From the NCBI GenBank assembly GCA_027297485.1, contig JAPUHZ010000124.1, positions 1-12,270 of the forward strand: 12,270 nt of DNA. The letters run 5' to 3'. Every line of letters begins with the position of its first letter. The stretch's first letter is position 1. Below the pieces are notes generated by a model. The model was not told the origin of the DNA and made no database searches. It was given only the letters and a program-made list of their open reading frames with translations. Origin of the DNA: Deltaproteobacteria bacterium. GTDB lineage: Bacteria; Desulfobacterota_B; Binatia; UBA9968. Position numbers and translations under genes: made by a program. This document shows positions 5,606-12,270 of this stretch, piece after piece.

Positions 5606-5974
5606 TTAAAGTGGGAGATCTTCCTCCTGCCCAGAAGCTGGGCCGCCTCCCATATCGATAAACTGAACCGTACTGGCAACCACCTCAAATTTGCTCCTTT
5701 TTTGGCCATCGGGAGTTTCCCACCGTCTCTGCGCCAGCCGCCCATCCACCAACACACGAGATCCCTTATGGAGATGCTCTTTGCTACTCTCTCCCACCCG
5801 GCCGAAGACCACAACGTCAATGTAACAGACATCTTCCTTGATCTCGTCATGGACCCGGTATCGATGACGCACAGCTAGAGGAAACTCACAAACTGCCAAC
5901 CTTGCCGGAGTATAACGGAGAGCTGGATCCCGAGTCAGGTTTCCCATGAGGATGACCTTGTTGTACTCCCCCAT
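5606..5974 (-). CDS. ssb: short single-stranded DNA-binding protein
   Basis: This 122-residue OB-fold protein has a clear bacterial SSB core: YNKVILMGNLTRDPALRYTP (4-23), VCEFPLAV (28-35), YIDVVVFGRVGESS (51-64), HLHKGSRVLVDGRLAQRRW (67-85) and SKFEVVASTVQFI (94-106). It differs from standard SSB (about 160-180 residues) in having almost no disordered linker. The acidic tail EEDLPL replaces the usual DDIPF, so the terminal Phe that docks partner proteins is missing. It lies between rpsF and rpsR, the same place as ssbA in Bacillus. It may be the main SSB in reduced form or a specialised paralogue, with another ssb elsewhere. The ATG at 5972-5974 has only a distant GGGGAA, so initiation may be weak. 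Confidence 0.92.
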   Translation of the reverse strand: MGEYNKVILMGNLTRDPALRYTPARLAVCEFPLAVRHRYRVHDEIKEDVCYIDVVVFGRVGESSKEHLHKGSRVLVDGRLAQRRWETPDGQKRSKFEVVASTVQFIDMGGGPASGQEEDLPL

Positions 5975-6006
5975 CGGACACTAATTCCCCGCTGATTGAA
6001 AACAAC

Positions 6007-6381
6007 CTACGGTTGTGGGTCCGGCTTTACCAAATCCTCCTCGGAACTCTTCCCAGTCTCTTTAGAGAGATCTTTCTGTTCCGGTGGCGGCATTGCGTCT
6101 GCGTTTAAACGCACGGTAAGGTAACGCAACACCTCATCGGTCAGCTTCATATTTCGTTCTAGCTCCTCCACCGCACGGGCAGAGGACTGATACTGAAGGA
6201 GGATGTAGTATCCTTTTGCCTGTTTTTGGATCCGATAAGCAAGATCCCTCAGCCCCCACTCCTCCACACGAGATATCGTTCCACCCAACGCTTCAATAAC
6301 CTTCTTAAACCTATCGATAAATTCCTTTACCCTGCCTCCCTGATCGGGACGGACAATATAAAGGGTCTCATAATGTGTCAC
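6007..6381 (-). CDS. rpsF: 30S ribosomal protein bS6
   Basis: This 124-residue protein begins with the typical HYETLYIVRPD, followed by FIDRFKKVIEALGGTI, EEWGLRDLAYRIQKQAKGYYI and MKLTDEVLRYLTVRL, the alpha/beta core of bS6 (about 1-97). The C-terminal tail (98-124) is acidic and polar, as in many bS6 proteins, and could be a substrate for modification, though nothing shows this. The start is GTG at 6379-6381 with GGAG about 11 bases upstream. The gene heads the rpsF-ssb-rpsR-DUF2232-rplI group. The 232-bp gap upstream should hold the promoter, but I cannot name one with confidence. Confidence 0.95.
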   Translation of the reverse strand: MTHYETLYIVRPDQGGRVKEFIDRFKKVIEALGGTISRVEEWGLRDLAYRIQKQAKGYYILLQYQSSARAVEELERNMKLTDEVLRYLTVRLNADAMPPPEQKDLSKETGKSSEEDLVKPDPQP

Positions 6382-6491
6382 AGCACTTTTTTCTCCATCG
6401 TAATTTGATTCCTATCACAGCGTATCCTGCTTTACAATTCATCCCCTAGACCATAATCCGTACGAAGCTTGCAACACCTTAAAAACCCTGG

Positions 6492-6606
6492 CCGTCGAGA
6501 AGGTGGCGGGTGTAAGGCGGAGCGAGGGATCGCACCGCAGCATACAGGGCAGTACGTGAGGATGCGAGCCCGAAGCGACAACGAAGCAAGCGCCCCTTAT
6601 CGACGG
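6492..6606. repeat. 115-bp intergenic element with 12-bp terminal inverted repeats
   Basis: CCGTCGAGAAGG (6492-6503) and CCTTATCGACGG (6595-6606) are inverted repeats matching at 11 of 12 positions. With a one-base shift the similarity continues inward (GGCG on one side, CGCC on the other). The inside is G+C-rich with further partial pairing around a central AGTACG, for example GGATCGCA against TGCGAGCC. The element fills most of the gap between the hppA stop and the rpsF leader. It could be a MITE-like or REP-like insertion or a large RNA hairpin at the hppA 3' end. It encodes no protein I would accept. Confidence 0.5.
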
Positions 6607-6613
6607 ATCAGGG

Positions 6614-8662
6614 CTAGACCAGCAGTGGGGCTATCACCAAAGAGACTACGGACATGAGTTTGATGAGAATATTCATGGAGGGACCCGAGGTATCTTTAAA
6701 GGGATCTCCTACCGTATCCCCCACAACAGCAGCTTTGTGCGCCTCGGACCCTTTTCCCTCGCCTTCGATCTCGCCTCTTTCAATGGCCTTTTTCGCATTA
6801 TCCCAGGCGCCTCCTGCATTAGACATCATCAGCGCTAGAAGCACTCCACTTACAGTTGCCCCTGCAAGCATGCCGCCGAGAGCTTCAGGGCCAAGCAGAA
6901 AACCCATAGTGACCGGTGCAATTACGGCCAAAAGGCCTGGAGCAATCATTTCCTTCAGTGCCGCTCGGGTCGATATGTCGATGCACCTGGCGGTATCAGG
7001 CTTCACCCCTTCTCGGCCTTCCAACAACCCCGAGATCTCACGAAACTGACGGCGGATTTCATCGATCATGCTTCCTGCCGCTCGGCCGACTGCAGTCATG
7101 GTCATCGCACCGATGATATAAGGGATAATCCCTCCGATAAAAAGTCCAATCACGACCTTGGGCTCGGTTAGAACGATTTGCAAACGTGCGCTCCCTTGCT
7201 TTAGCAACTCCGCGTTGATGGCCCCCGTGTAGGCCGAAAAAAGCGCCAGGGCAGTAAGTGCCGCCGAACCAATGGCAAAACCCTTGCCGATGGCCGCGGT
7301 AGTGTTTCCTAAGGCATCCAAGCCGTCGGTGATTTTGCGCACGTCCGGGCCAAGGCCGCACATTTCAGAAATACCCCCGGCGTTATCAGCAATGGGGCCG
7401 TAAGCATCAACACTCATGGTCATTCCAACGGTGGCTAACATGCCCACCGCCGCGATACCGATGCCGTAAATTCCAGCCGTGGAAAAAGAAACGAAAATAA
7501 CGATGCAAATCACTACGACGGGCAAAGCACAGCTCTCCAACCCAATGGCCAAACCGTGGATGATATTCGTAGCGGCACCCGTTTTGCTTGCTTCAGCGAT
7601 CCTATAAATCGGCCTGGAAGATGTATAGTATTCGGTGATAAAGCCGATCATCATACCTCCCAGAGAACCGGCGAGCACGGCTAAAAATACAGAGGTGTTA
7701 ATGCCAATGACTCGAGTAGAATAAAAAGCTCCTAACAGAAAAAGGAGAGTGGTAATGATGGTGCAGCTACGCAAGGCAAACTGGGGGTCAACGTTTTTCA
7801 GCAGACGTATCGAAAAGATTCCAATGATTGAAGCGATAAGACCTACCATAGATAAAATAAGCGGGAAAGACATTAGGGTAATTTTGGATATCCCTCCCGG
7901 CGTTGCAAAAAGAGGGGCCACCTTTGCATCTATTAGAGTCGCGGCTATAGCCATCACCGCGATCATCGATCCCACGTAGGATTCAAAAAGATCCGCTCCC
8001 ATGCCGGCGACGTCGCCAACATTATCTCCGACATTGTCGGCAATCACTCCTGGATTACGGGGATCATCCTCAGGTATCCCGGCTTCGATCTTACCGACTA
8101 AGTCCGACCCCACATCGGCGGCCTTAGTGTAAATCCCCCCTCCAACCCGGGCAAAGAGCGCAATCGAGCTTGCGCCCATGGCAAATCCGTTAATGTATTG
8201 GGCCGTTTGAGGATCACCGTAGAGCAGAAAAAAAACTCCCACGCCGAGAAGACCTAAACTGGCAACGGAAAGGCCCATCACCGAACCGCCACTAAAAGCC
8301 GTCAGGAGAGCTTCGCCCTGGCCCGATACCATAGCAGCCTGAGTCGTCCTCACATTCGCCTGTGTCGCCATTTTCAATCCCCAAAAACCTGCCATCCCTG
8401 AAAAGATCGCACCGGTCAAAAATGCAACAGCAGTCTGCACTCCAAGCTGCCAGGCCAGGAGGAGGGCTACAATAAAAACAAATATCGCAAGGATCCGATA
8501 TTCCAGCCTCAAAAAGGCCATAGCCCCTTCGTAGATAGAATCGGCCACAGCCGCCATCTTAGAGCTTTTGACCGGGACCTTAAGAATGCTCCGGTAGATC
8601 AAAAACCCAATCAAGAGACCACCACCGCCAAAGAAGGGAGCCCAAGTAACCCATCCACCCAT
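6614..8662 (-). CDS. hppA: membrane-integral ion-translocating pyrophosphatase, K+-dependent type
   Basis: This enzyme couples hydrolysis of pyrophosphate to pumping of H+ (or Na+) across the cytoplasmic membrane. At 682 residues with about 16 membrane helices it has family length. All substrate-site motifs are present: [20 protein letters not shown] (181-200, with Asp183, Asp187, Lys191), [19 protein letters not shown] (203-221), and near the C-terminus [17 protein letters not shown] (648-664). In [14 protein letters not shown] the residue after GNTT is Ala456. K+-independent pumps have Lys there, so this belongs to the K+-stimulated group, which contains both Na+ and H+ pumps. The ATG at 8660-8662 has AAAGGGGG upstream and lies 13 bases after pth, so it is co-transcribed with prs, rplY and pth, whose pathways or partners generate or handle PPi-linked metabolites. 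Confidence 0.97.
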   Translation of the reverse strand: MGGWVTWAPFFGGGGLLIGFLIYRSILKVPVKSSKMAAVADSIYEGAMAFLRLEYRILAIFVFIVALLLAWQLGVQTAVAFLTGAIFSGMAGFWGLKMATQANVRTTQAAMVSGQGEALLTAFSGGSVMGLSVASLGLLGVGVFFLLYGDPQTAQYINGFAMGASSIALFARVGGGIYTKAADVGSDLVGKIEAGIPEDDPRNPGVIADNVGDNVGDVAGMGADLFESYVGSMIAVMAIAATLIDAKVAPLFATPGGISKITLMSFPLILSMVGLIASIIGIFSIRLLKNVDPQFALRSCTIITTLLFLLGAFYSTRVIGINTSVFLAVLAGSLGGMMIGFITEYYTSSRPIYRIAEASKTGAATNIIHGLAIGLESCALPVVVICIVIFVSFSTAGIYGIGIAAVGMLATVGMTMSVDAYGPIADNAGGISEMCGLGPDVRKITDGLDALGNTTAAIGKGFAIGSAALTALALFSAYTGAINAELLKQGSARLQIVLTEPKVVIGLFIGGIIPYIIGAMTMTAVGRAAGSMIDEIRRQFREISGLLEGREGVKPDTARCIDISTRAALKEMIAPGLLAVIAPVTMGFLLGPEALGGMLAGATVSGVLLALMMSNAGGAWDNAKKAIERGEIEGEGKGSEAHKAAVVGDTVGDPFKDTSGPSMNILIKLMSVVSLVIAPLLV

Positions 8663-8675
8663 AGAAAAACCCCCT

Positions 8676-9242
8676 TTAACCTGCTCGATTAAACTTTTCC
8701 ATAGCCCGACGAAACCCCTCTTCGAGAAGGCATTCTACAGCACCTGCTGCTTTAGAGACGACTTGGTCTAATTGGGCGCTCTCATCCAGGGAAAAAGGGT
8801 CTAATACGAAATCCGCAGGATCGACACCCGGTGGGGGACGCCCAATCCCCACACGGACTCGAAAAAAACCCTCCTCCCTTAAGCTCTCCAATATAGAACC
8901 CACTCCCAGATGCCCCCCAGCCCCTCCACGGGGGCGGACGCGGATACGGCCAAAAGGCAAGTCCAAATCATCATGGATAACCACGAGATCCTTGACCGTG
9001 ACCGGGAAGTAACGGAACAGTTTTCTCACAGCCTCGCCGCTACGGTTCATATAGGTCTGCGGTTTGACCAGCAGGACCTTTTCCCCAGCGATCTGCCAGT
9101 CCCCGATCAGAGAGTCATATCTTCTCTTCTTGACGGCGACACTGTTTCCAACGGCGACTCGATCCACGACCAAAAATCCCAGGTTGTGCCTGGCCCGTTG
9201 ATATTTCTTGCCCGGATTACCCAGACCTAAAACGACCTTCAC
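8676..9242 (-). CDS. pth: peptidyl-tRNA hydrolase
   Basis: This enzyme frees tRNA from peptidyl-tRNAs that fall off the ribosome. The likely start is GTG at 9240-9242 (AGGAA nine bases upstream), giving 188 residues beginning [12 protein letters not shown] longer open frame upstream translates to an Arg/Leu-rich extension overlapping rplY and is not used. Conserved residues are Asn9, the catalytic base His19 (RARHNLGF), Asn66 (QTYMNRSG) and Asp92 ([11 protein letters not shown]). The glycine-rich loop reads [12 protein letters not shown]: the Asn that contacts tRNA in E. coli (Asn114, in GGHNGL) is Leu112 here. The catalytic His and Asp are intact, so activity is expected. It lies 37 bases after rplY. 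Confidence 0.95.
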   Translation of the reverse strand: MKVVLGLGNPGKKYQRARHNLGFLVVDRVAVGNSVAVKKRRYDSLIGDWQIAGEKVLLVKPQTYMNRSGEAVRKLFRYFPVTVKDLVVIHDDLDLPFGRIRVRPRGGAGGHLGVGSILESLREEGFFRVRVGIGRPPPGVDPADFVLDPFSLDESAQLDQVVSKAAGAVECLLEEGFRRAMEKFNRAG

Positions 9243-9279
9243 TTGAGAATTCCTGAAAGGCACAAACCGGAAGGGTAAA

Positions 9280-9945
9280 CTAAGACCCTGCGCTCTCTTC
9301 CTCTTTCTTCTCTTCAGGGGCAACCACAGGCGCCTCCACCCCTTCAGCAACAGCCGCGGGGACCTCCACAGCCGGGGCCTCCTCAACAGTTGGGGGCACA
9401 ACCGTCACAAGAGTAAAATTAGTCTCATAAATGGCAGCTGCCCCCTCCGGCATCGACAAGTCCGCCACGTGAAAGGAATGGCCGATATCCAAAGAAGAGA
9501 CCTCCACATTGAAATACTCCGGGATATCCATCGGTAAACATTCCACCTCCACCTCTCGCACAATCGGTTGCAGAATACCTCCCTGGACTACACCTACCGC
9601 CTTGCCGACAAAATGGAGCGGAACCCTAACCTGGATCTTTGCAGAAAGATCGACTTCGTAGAAATCCGCATGGAGGATCTCCCCTGTCACCGGGTGAAAC
9701 TGCAGCTCTTTGACCAAGGCAACTCTGTTTGCCAGCAGCGGGGATGCTGACTTGATGCGGACCAGATGGGACCCTTCCAGATCGGCAATACGGTCCAAGA
9801 ACTCTTTCCTGTTGACCTCTAAAGGAACAGGCTCAACCTTTGGGCCGTAAAAGACGCCTAGAAGTTTTCCCTCGCGGCGTAGCCGTCTCGCCCTATGCTT
9901 ACTCCCCGGCTCACGCGGATCAATCTGAATTTCAACAGTTTCCAA
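9280..9945 (-). CDS. rplY: 50S ribosomal protein bL25, long CTC/TL5 form
   Basis: This 221-residue 5S-rRNA-binding protein has an N-terminal bL25 domain (about 1-93, with SKHRARRLRREGKLLGVFYG and LVKELQFHPVTGEILHADFY). A beta-rich C-terminal domain follows (about 94-185, with VRVPLHFVGKAVGVVQGGIL, VECLPMDIPEY and DIGHSFHVADL). An Ala/Val/Glu/Pro tail runs from 188 to 221. This two-domain form is called CTC in Bacillus (a general stress protein) and TL5 in Thermus. The start is TTG at 9943-9945, clearly set by AGGAGGTGA eight bases upstream. It lies between prs and pth, its usual place. Confidence 0.95.
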   Translation of the reverse strand: METVEIQIDPREPGSKHRARRLRREGKLLGVFYGPKVEPVPLEVNRKEFLDRIADLEGSHLVRIKSASPLLANRVALVKELQFHPVTGEILHADFYEVDLSAKIQVRVPLHFVGKAVGVVQGGILQPIVREVEVECLPMDIPEYFNVEVSSLDIGHSFHVADLSMPEGAAAIYETNFTLVTVVPPTVEEAPAVEVPAAVAEGVEAPVVAPEEKKEEESAGS

Positions 9946-9987
9946 CGAAACTCACCTCCTGGATTATAAATGTAAAAAATCGGCAGC

Positions 9988-10941
9988 TCAGACAAACAGG
10001 GAACTGATCGATTCCTCTTCATGGGTGCGCCGGATTGCCTCCCCGATCAGATGGGCTACCGACAGGATTTTAACCTTTTTACAGCTCTCCGCCTCAGGCC
10101 CAAGGGGAATGGAGTTGGTCACAATCAGCTTCTCTAAAGGGGAGTCATTAATATTTTGAATCGCCGGGCCCGAGAGCACCGGGTGGGTACAACAGCCGAA
10201 GATCCTCTTTGCCCCTTCTCTCTTTAAAGCCTCAGCGGCCATGGTTAAGGTCCCCGCAGTGTCCACCATGTCATCCAACAGGACCGCCGTCTGGCCCTTG
10301 ACCTCGCCGATGATATTCATCTCTGCCACTACGTTGGGTCCGACCCTCCGTTTATCGATAATCGCCAGGGAGGCATTGAGTCGGGTAGCAAAGTCCCTTG
10401 CCCGTTCCACCCCGCCGGCATCGGGGGAGACTATCGTGACCTCATTTTGGTCCAGTTGTCCCTTAATGTATTGGAGTAGCACCGGTGTCGCGTAAAGGTT
10501 ATCCACGGGGATATTGAAAAAACCCTGGATCTGACCCGAGTGCAGATCCATCGTGAGAATGCGAGAAGCCCCTGCAGTCGTGATCAGATCCGCCACCAAT
10601 TTTGCGCTAATAGGGACCCGGGGGAGCACCTTCCGGTCCTGTCGGCCATATCCGTAATAGGGGATGACCGCGGTAATTCTCTTTGCCGAGGCCCGTTTGA
10701 AGGCATCCAACATAACCAGCAGCTCCATGAGATTGTCGTTCCCAGGAGCGCAGGTAGACTGAATCACAAAGACATCGCCCCCACGGACATTCTCCGTAAT
10801 CTCGACCTTGCTCTCCCCATCGCTAAACGTTTCCACTATCGCCTTTCCCAGAGGGATCTTGAGATACTGACTGATTTCACGGGCCAAGGGAATATTTGAA
10901 TTCCCGGCAAAGACCTTCAGCGCTTCCCGAATCTGACTCAT
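9988..10941 (-). CDS. prs: ribose-phosphate pyrophosphokinase (PRPP synthase, class I)
   Basis: This enzyme makes 5-phosphoribosyl 1-diphosphate from ribose 5-phosphate and ATP for purine, pyrimidine, NAD, His and Trp synthesis. It has 317 residues, normal for class I. Visible motifs are LKVFAGNSN at the N-terminus, FSDGE (39-43), PYYGYGRQDRK (94-104), the signature MDLHSGQIQGFFNIPVDNLY (131-150), VSPDAGGVERA (171-181) and the PRPP-binding loop VLLDDMVDTAGTL (220-232). It is cytoplasmic and acts as a hexamer. The ATG at 10939-10941 has AAAGG right next to it and no well-spaced ribosome site, so the first codon is set mainly by homology. It lies between the tRNA-Gln gene and rplY. Confidence 0.97.
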   Translation of the reverse strand: MSQIREALKVFAGNSNIPLAREISQYLKIPLGKAIVETFSDGESKVEITENVRGGDVFVIQSTCAPGNDNLMELLVMLDAFKRASAKRITAVIPYYGYGRQDRKVLPRVPISAKLVADLITTAGASRILTMDLHSGQIQGFFNIPVDNLYATPVLLQYIKGQLDQNEVTIVSPDAGGVERARDFATRLNASLAIIDKRRVGPNVVAEMNIIGEVKGQTAVLLDDMVDTAGTLTMAAEALKREGAKRIFGCCTHPVLSGPAIQNINDSPLEKLIVTNSIPLGPEAESCKKVKILSVAHLIGEAIRRTHEEESISSLFV

Positions 10942-11029
10942 ACCTTTATGAACGACTCTTTAGAAAAGAATAGCCCTAATGGGATAAATCACTACCTGGA
11001 CATCTTGCGGATCACGGGGAAATAAAAAC

Positions 11030-11103
11030 TGGCTGGGCGGGAAGGATTCGAACCTTCGTTACCGGATCCAAAGTCCGGGGCCTTACCGCTTGGCGACCGC
11101 CCA
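11030..11103 (-). tRNA. tRNA-Gln(UUG)
   Basis: This is a 74-base cloverleaf. The acceptor arms TGGGCGG and CCGCCCA pair fully, with discriminator G and an encoded CCA at 11030-11032. The D arm is GCC/GGC around AAGCGGTAA. The anticodon stem is CCGGA/TCCGG with loop CTTTGGA, giving anticodon UUG (Gln). The variable loop is TAAC, and the T arm is GAAGG/CCTTC with loop TTCGAAT. It lies between spoVG and prs in the same direction, so it may be processed from the operon transcript. A T-rich GTTTTTATTT follows its 3' end without a hairpin. Confidence 0.97.
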
Positions 11104-11168
11104 ACCCCGATCCTGTCGTCCCCACCACCTCCCCGAACGACGCTCATGCAACCCCTCAGGACAAACCC

Positions 11169-11456
11169 TCATTCCCCAACTAGCGCCCTCCGGCTCCCCC
11201 CTTCGGCAACCGCTTTCTGATATTCCGCAATGACCTTCTCCTCAATCATTCTGCGGGTCTCATTGTTGATGGGATGGGCAATGTCCTTATAGGTGCCGTC
11301 CTTCCGTTTTTTGCTGGGCATGGAGACAAAGAGTCCGGTCGCGCCGTGAATAATCTTGAGGTCCCTGATAACAAAACAATGATCGAACGTGATAGTCACA
11401 TAAGCCCTGAGCTTCTCTTCATCTACAGGAAAGACCCTAACCTCAGTAACCTCCAT
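11169..11456 (-). CDS. spoVG: SpoVG-family RNA/DNA-binding regulator
   Basis: This 95-residue protein has the compact SpoVG fold: MEVTEVRVFPVDEEKLRAYV, TITFDHCFVIRDLKIIHG, LFVSMPSKKRKDGTYKDIAH, PINNETRRMIEEKVIAEYQK. Family members bind RNA and DNA and affect septation, sporulation or virulence genes in Firmicutes. They are also found in non-sporulating groups, where the targets are poorly known, so the name does not imply sporulation. The ATG at 11454-11456 has an excellent AAAGGAGGT four bases upstream. It lies 62 bases after ispE and 65 bases before tRNA-Gln. In Bacillus it also lies between ispE and prs, so the position is ancient. Confidence 0.95.
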   Translation of the reverse strand: MEVTEVRVFPVDEEKLRAYVTITFDHCFVIRDLKIIHGATGLFVSMPSKKRKDGTYKDIAHPINNETRRMIEEKVIAEYQKAVAEGGSRRALVGE

Positions 11457-11518
11457 AGGGACCTCCTTTGCACCGGCTTCGCCAGGAAACTCGGCGACTT
11501 GTCGGATGGGCTTCTTAC

Positions 11519-12270
11519 TTAGTTCAATGACCGCACCAAATACGCCCGAACCCCCTCCTCCTTACGCAAGCGGCGAAAGGCCTTCCTAGCCCTTTCCCCC
11601 GCTGGAAAAATTCCAAAGACCGATGAGCCGCTCCCTGACATGAGAGCCCCCGCAGCACCCTCTTGAATCAACCTTTCTTTCAGGAAAGCTATTCGGGGGA
11701 AACGGCGAATGGTCACCTCTTCCAGGTCATTAACCAGAAAGCGTCTGAGCTCTTCGGGATCCTCCAGGAAACTGTTAATGCTAGTATTTTCAATAGCTTT
11801 TGTCAACTTAAAAGCATGACCTTGATACACCCAGCGAGTAGAAACCGGAAACCCCGGATAGAGGATAACCATCCAGAGCCGAGGAAAAGAAGGTAGTGCT
11901 CTTACCCGCTCACCTACCCCTCGGACTCTGGCAGGGCGACCAAAAATAAAGAAGGGCACATCGGCGCCTAACGAGGCAGCCAAGGAAAGAATTTCGCTTC
12001 GCTCACACCCGAGACGGAAGAGACGATTGAGGCCATGCAGTGTAGCCGCAGCATCGCTGCTGCCCCCACCCAGACCTCCCCCAACAGGGATCCTCTTCCG
12101 GATATGGATGCAAACGGGATCATGAACCCCCTTCTGTCCAAGCAGAAGGGACGCGGCTCGGTGGACGAGGTTCTCCTTTCCCGGTGGGACCATCGGATGA
12201 TCACATGTCACCGTTAAGCTCCCCTTGCCCATCATTCTCTTTTTAGGCCTGGTAATCTGAATTTCATCAT
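11519..12270 (-). CDS. ispE: 4-diphosphocytidyl-2-C-methyl-D-erythritol kinase, 5' end outside the window
   Basis: This GHMP-family kinase phosphorylates CDP-methylerythritol in the MEP route to isoprenoids. About 249 residues are visible. The frame is open through the right edge (DEIQITRPKKR precedes the first ATG pair), so the 40 or so N-terminal residues, including the usual AKINL motif, lie outside. The ATP-binding motif PVGGGLGGGSSDAA comes about 60 residues into the visible part, followed by LGADVPFFIFG, and GALMSGSGSSVFGIF near the C-terminus forms the third GHMP motif. The ATGs at 12230-12235 are internal methionines. It heads the visible ispE-spoVG-tRNA-prs group. Confidence 0.96.
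   Translation of the reverse strand, partial: DEIQITRPKKRMMGKGSLTVTCDHPMVPPGKENLVHRAASLLLGQKGVHDPVCIHIRKRIPVGGGLGGGSSDAAATLHGLNRLFRLGCERSEILSLAASLGADVPFFIFGRPARVRGVGERVRALPSFPRLWMVILYPGFPVSTRWVYQGHAFKLTKAIENTSINSFLEDPEELRRFLVNDLEEVTIRRFPRIAFLKERLIQEGAAGALMSGSGSSVFGIFPAGERARKAFRRLRKEEGVRAYLVRSLN

Noticed and set aside
6382..6490. Promoter or S6:S18-type autoregulatory leader upstream of rpsF
   Set aside because: TTGTAA with a poor -10 at 17 bases was the best match, and I could not identify the leader structure reported for rpsF in other bacteria with enough certainty to annotate it.
6654..7049. 131-codon plus-strand frame inside hppA
   Set aside because: It is an antisense shadow of a highly conserved membrane protein, rich in Ser and Pro, with no family resemblance.
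9243..9401. 53-residue N-terminal extension of pth
   Set aside because: It overlaps the 3' end of rplY, is Arg/Leu-rich and unlike any Pth. The GTG at 9240-9242 with AGGAA upstream gives the normal N-terminus.
10540..10899. 119-codon plus-strand frame inside prs
   Set aside because: It is antisense to conserved PRPP synthase motifs and has no independent support.
1..12270. CRISPR array, prophage or insertion sequence
   Set aside because: There are no regularly spaced direct repeats, no transposase, integrase or phage structural genes, and no terminal repeats flanking a coding element.

Overview
The window (roughly half G+C) appears to come from the chromosome of a Gram-negative-like anaerobe or soil/sediment bacterium, most likely of the former Deltaproteobacteria (Desulfobacterota) or a neighbouring phylum. 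This is inferred from gene order: the ispE / tRNA-Gln / prs / rplY / pth block and the rpsF / rpsR / DUF2232 / rplI block are both familiar there. No rRNA or taxonomic marker in the window settles it.

Right two thirds (3843-12270), all on the minus strand: a conserved housekeeping run. In transcription order it is ispE (5' end outside the window), spoVG, tRNA-Gln(UUG), prs, rplY (CTC/TL5 type), pth, a membrane pyrophosphatase (hppA, K+-dependent type), then after a 232-bp gap rpsF, a short ssb, rpsR, a DUF2232 membrane protein and rplI. The set covers isoprenoid precursor synthesis, PRPP supply, ribosomal proteins bL25, bS6, bS18 and bL9, recycling of peptidyl-tRNA, and energy recovery from pyrophosphate made by biosynthesis. 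Most junctions are short, and several starts are GTG or TTG with a visible Shine-Dalgarno. The gap between hppA and rpsF holds a 115-bp element bounded by 12-bp inverted repeats.

Left third (1-3842): accessory DNA. It opens with the 3' end of an unrecognised plus-strand reading frame, followed five bases after its stop by a well-formed integron attC recombination site. Then come a small cupin (+), an EamA-type drug/metabolite exporter (-) that overlaps the cupin tail to tail, a divergent SUMF1/FGE-fold protein without the catalytic cysteines (+), and a Phd/VapC toxin-antitoxin pair (-) with a clear sigma70-type promoter whose -10 lies inside a palindromic operator candidate. About 540 bases without a gene (3303-3842) separate this from rplI. 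They contain structured, repeat-like sequence: a hairpin-rich segment ending in a 16S-3'-end-like string, an A+T-rich island, a TCGA-type palindromic repeat and a strong hairpin just after rplI.

The best candidates for follow-up are the attC site with its cassette-like ORF, the intergenic inverted-repeat element at 6492-6606, the structured region 3366-3490, and variant housekeeping proteins (SSB tail ending in PL, Pth with Leu in place of the conserved substrate-binding Asn). I did not find a clearly new multi-gene system.
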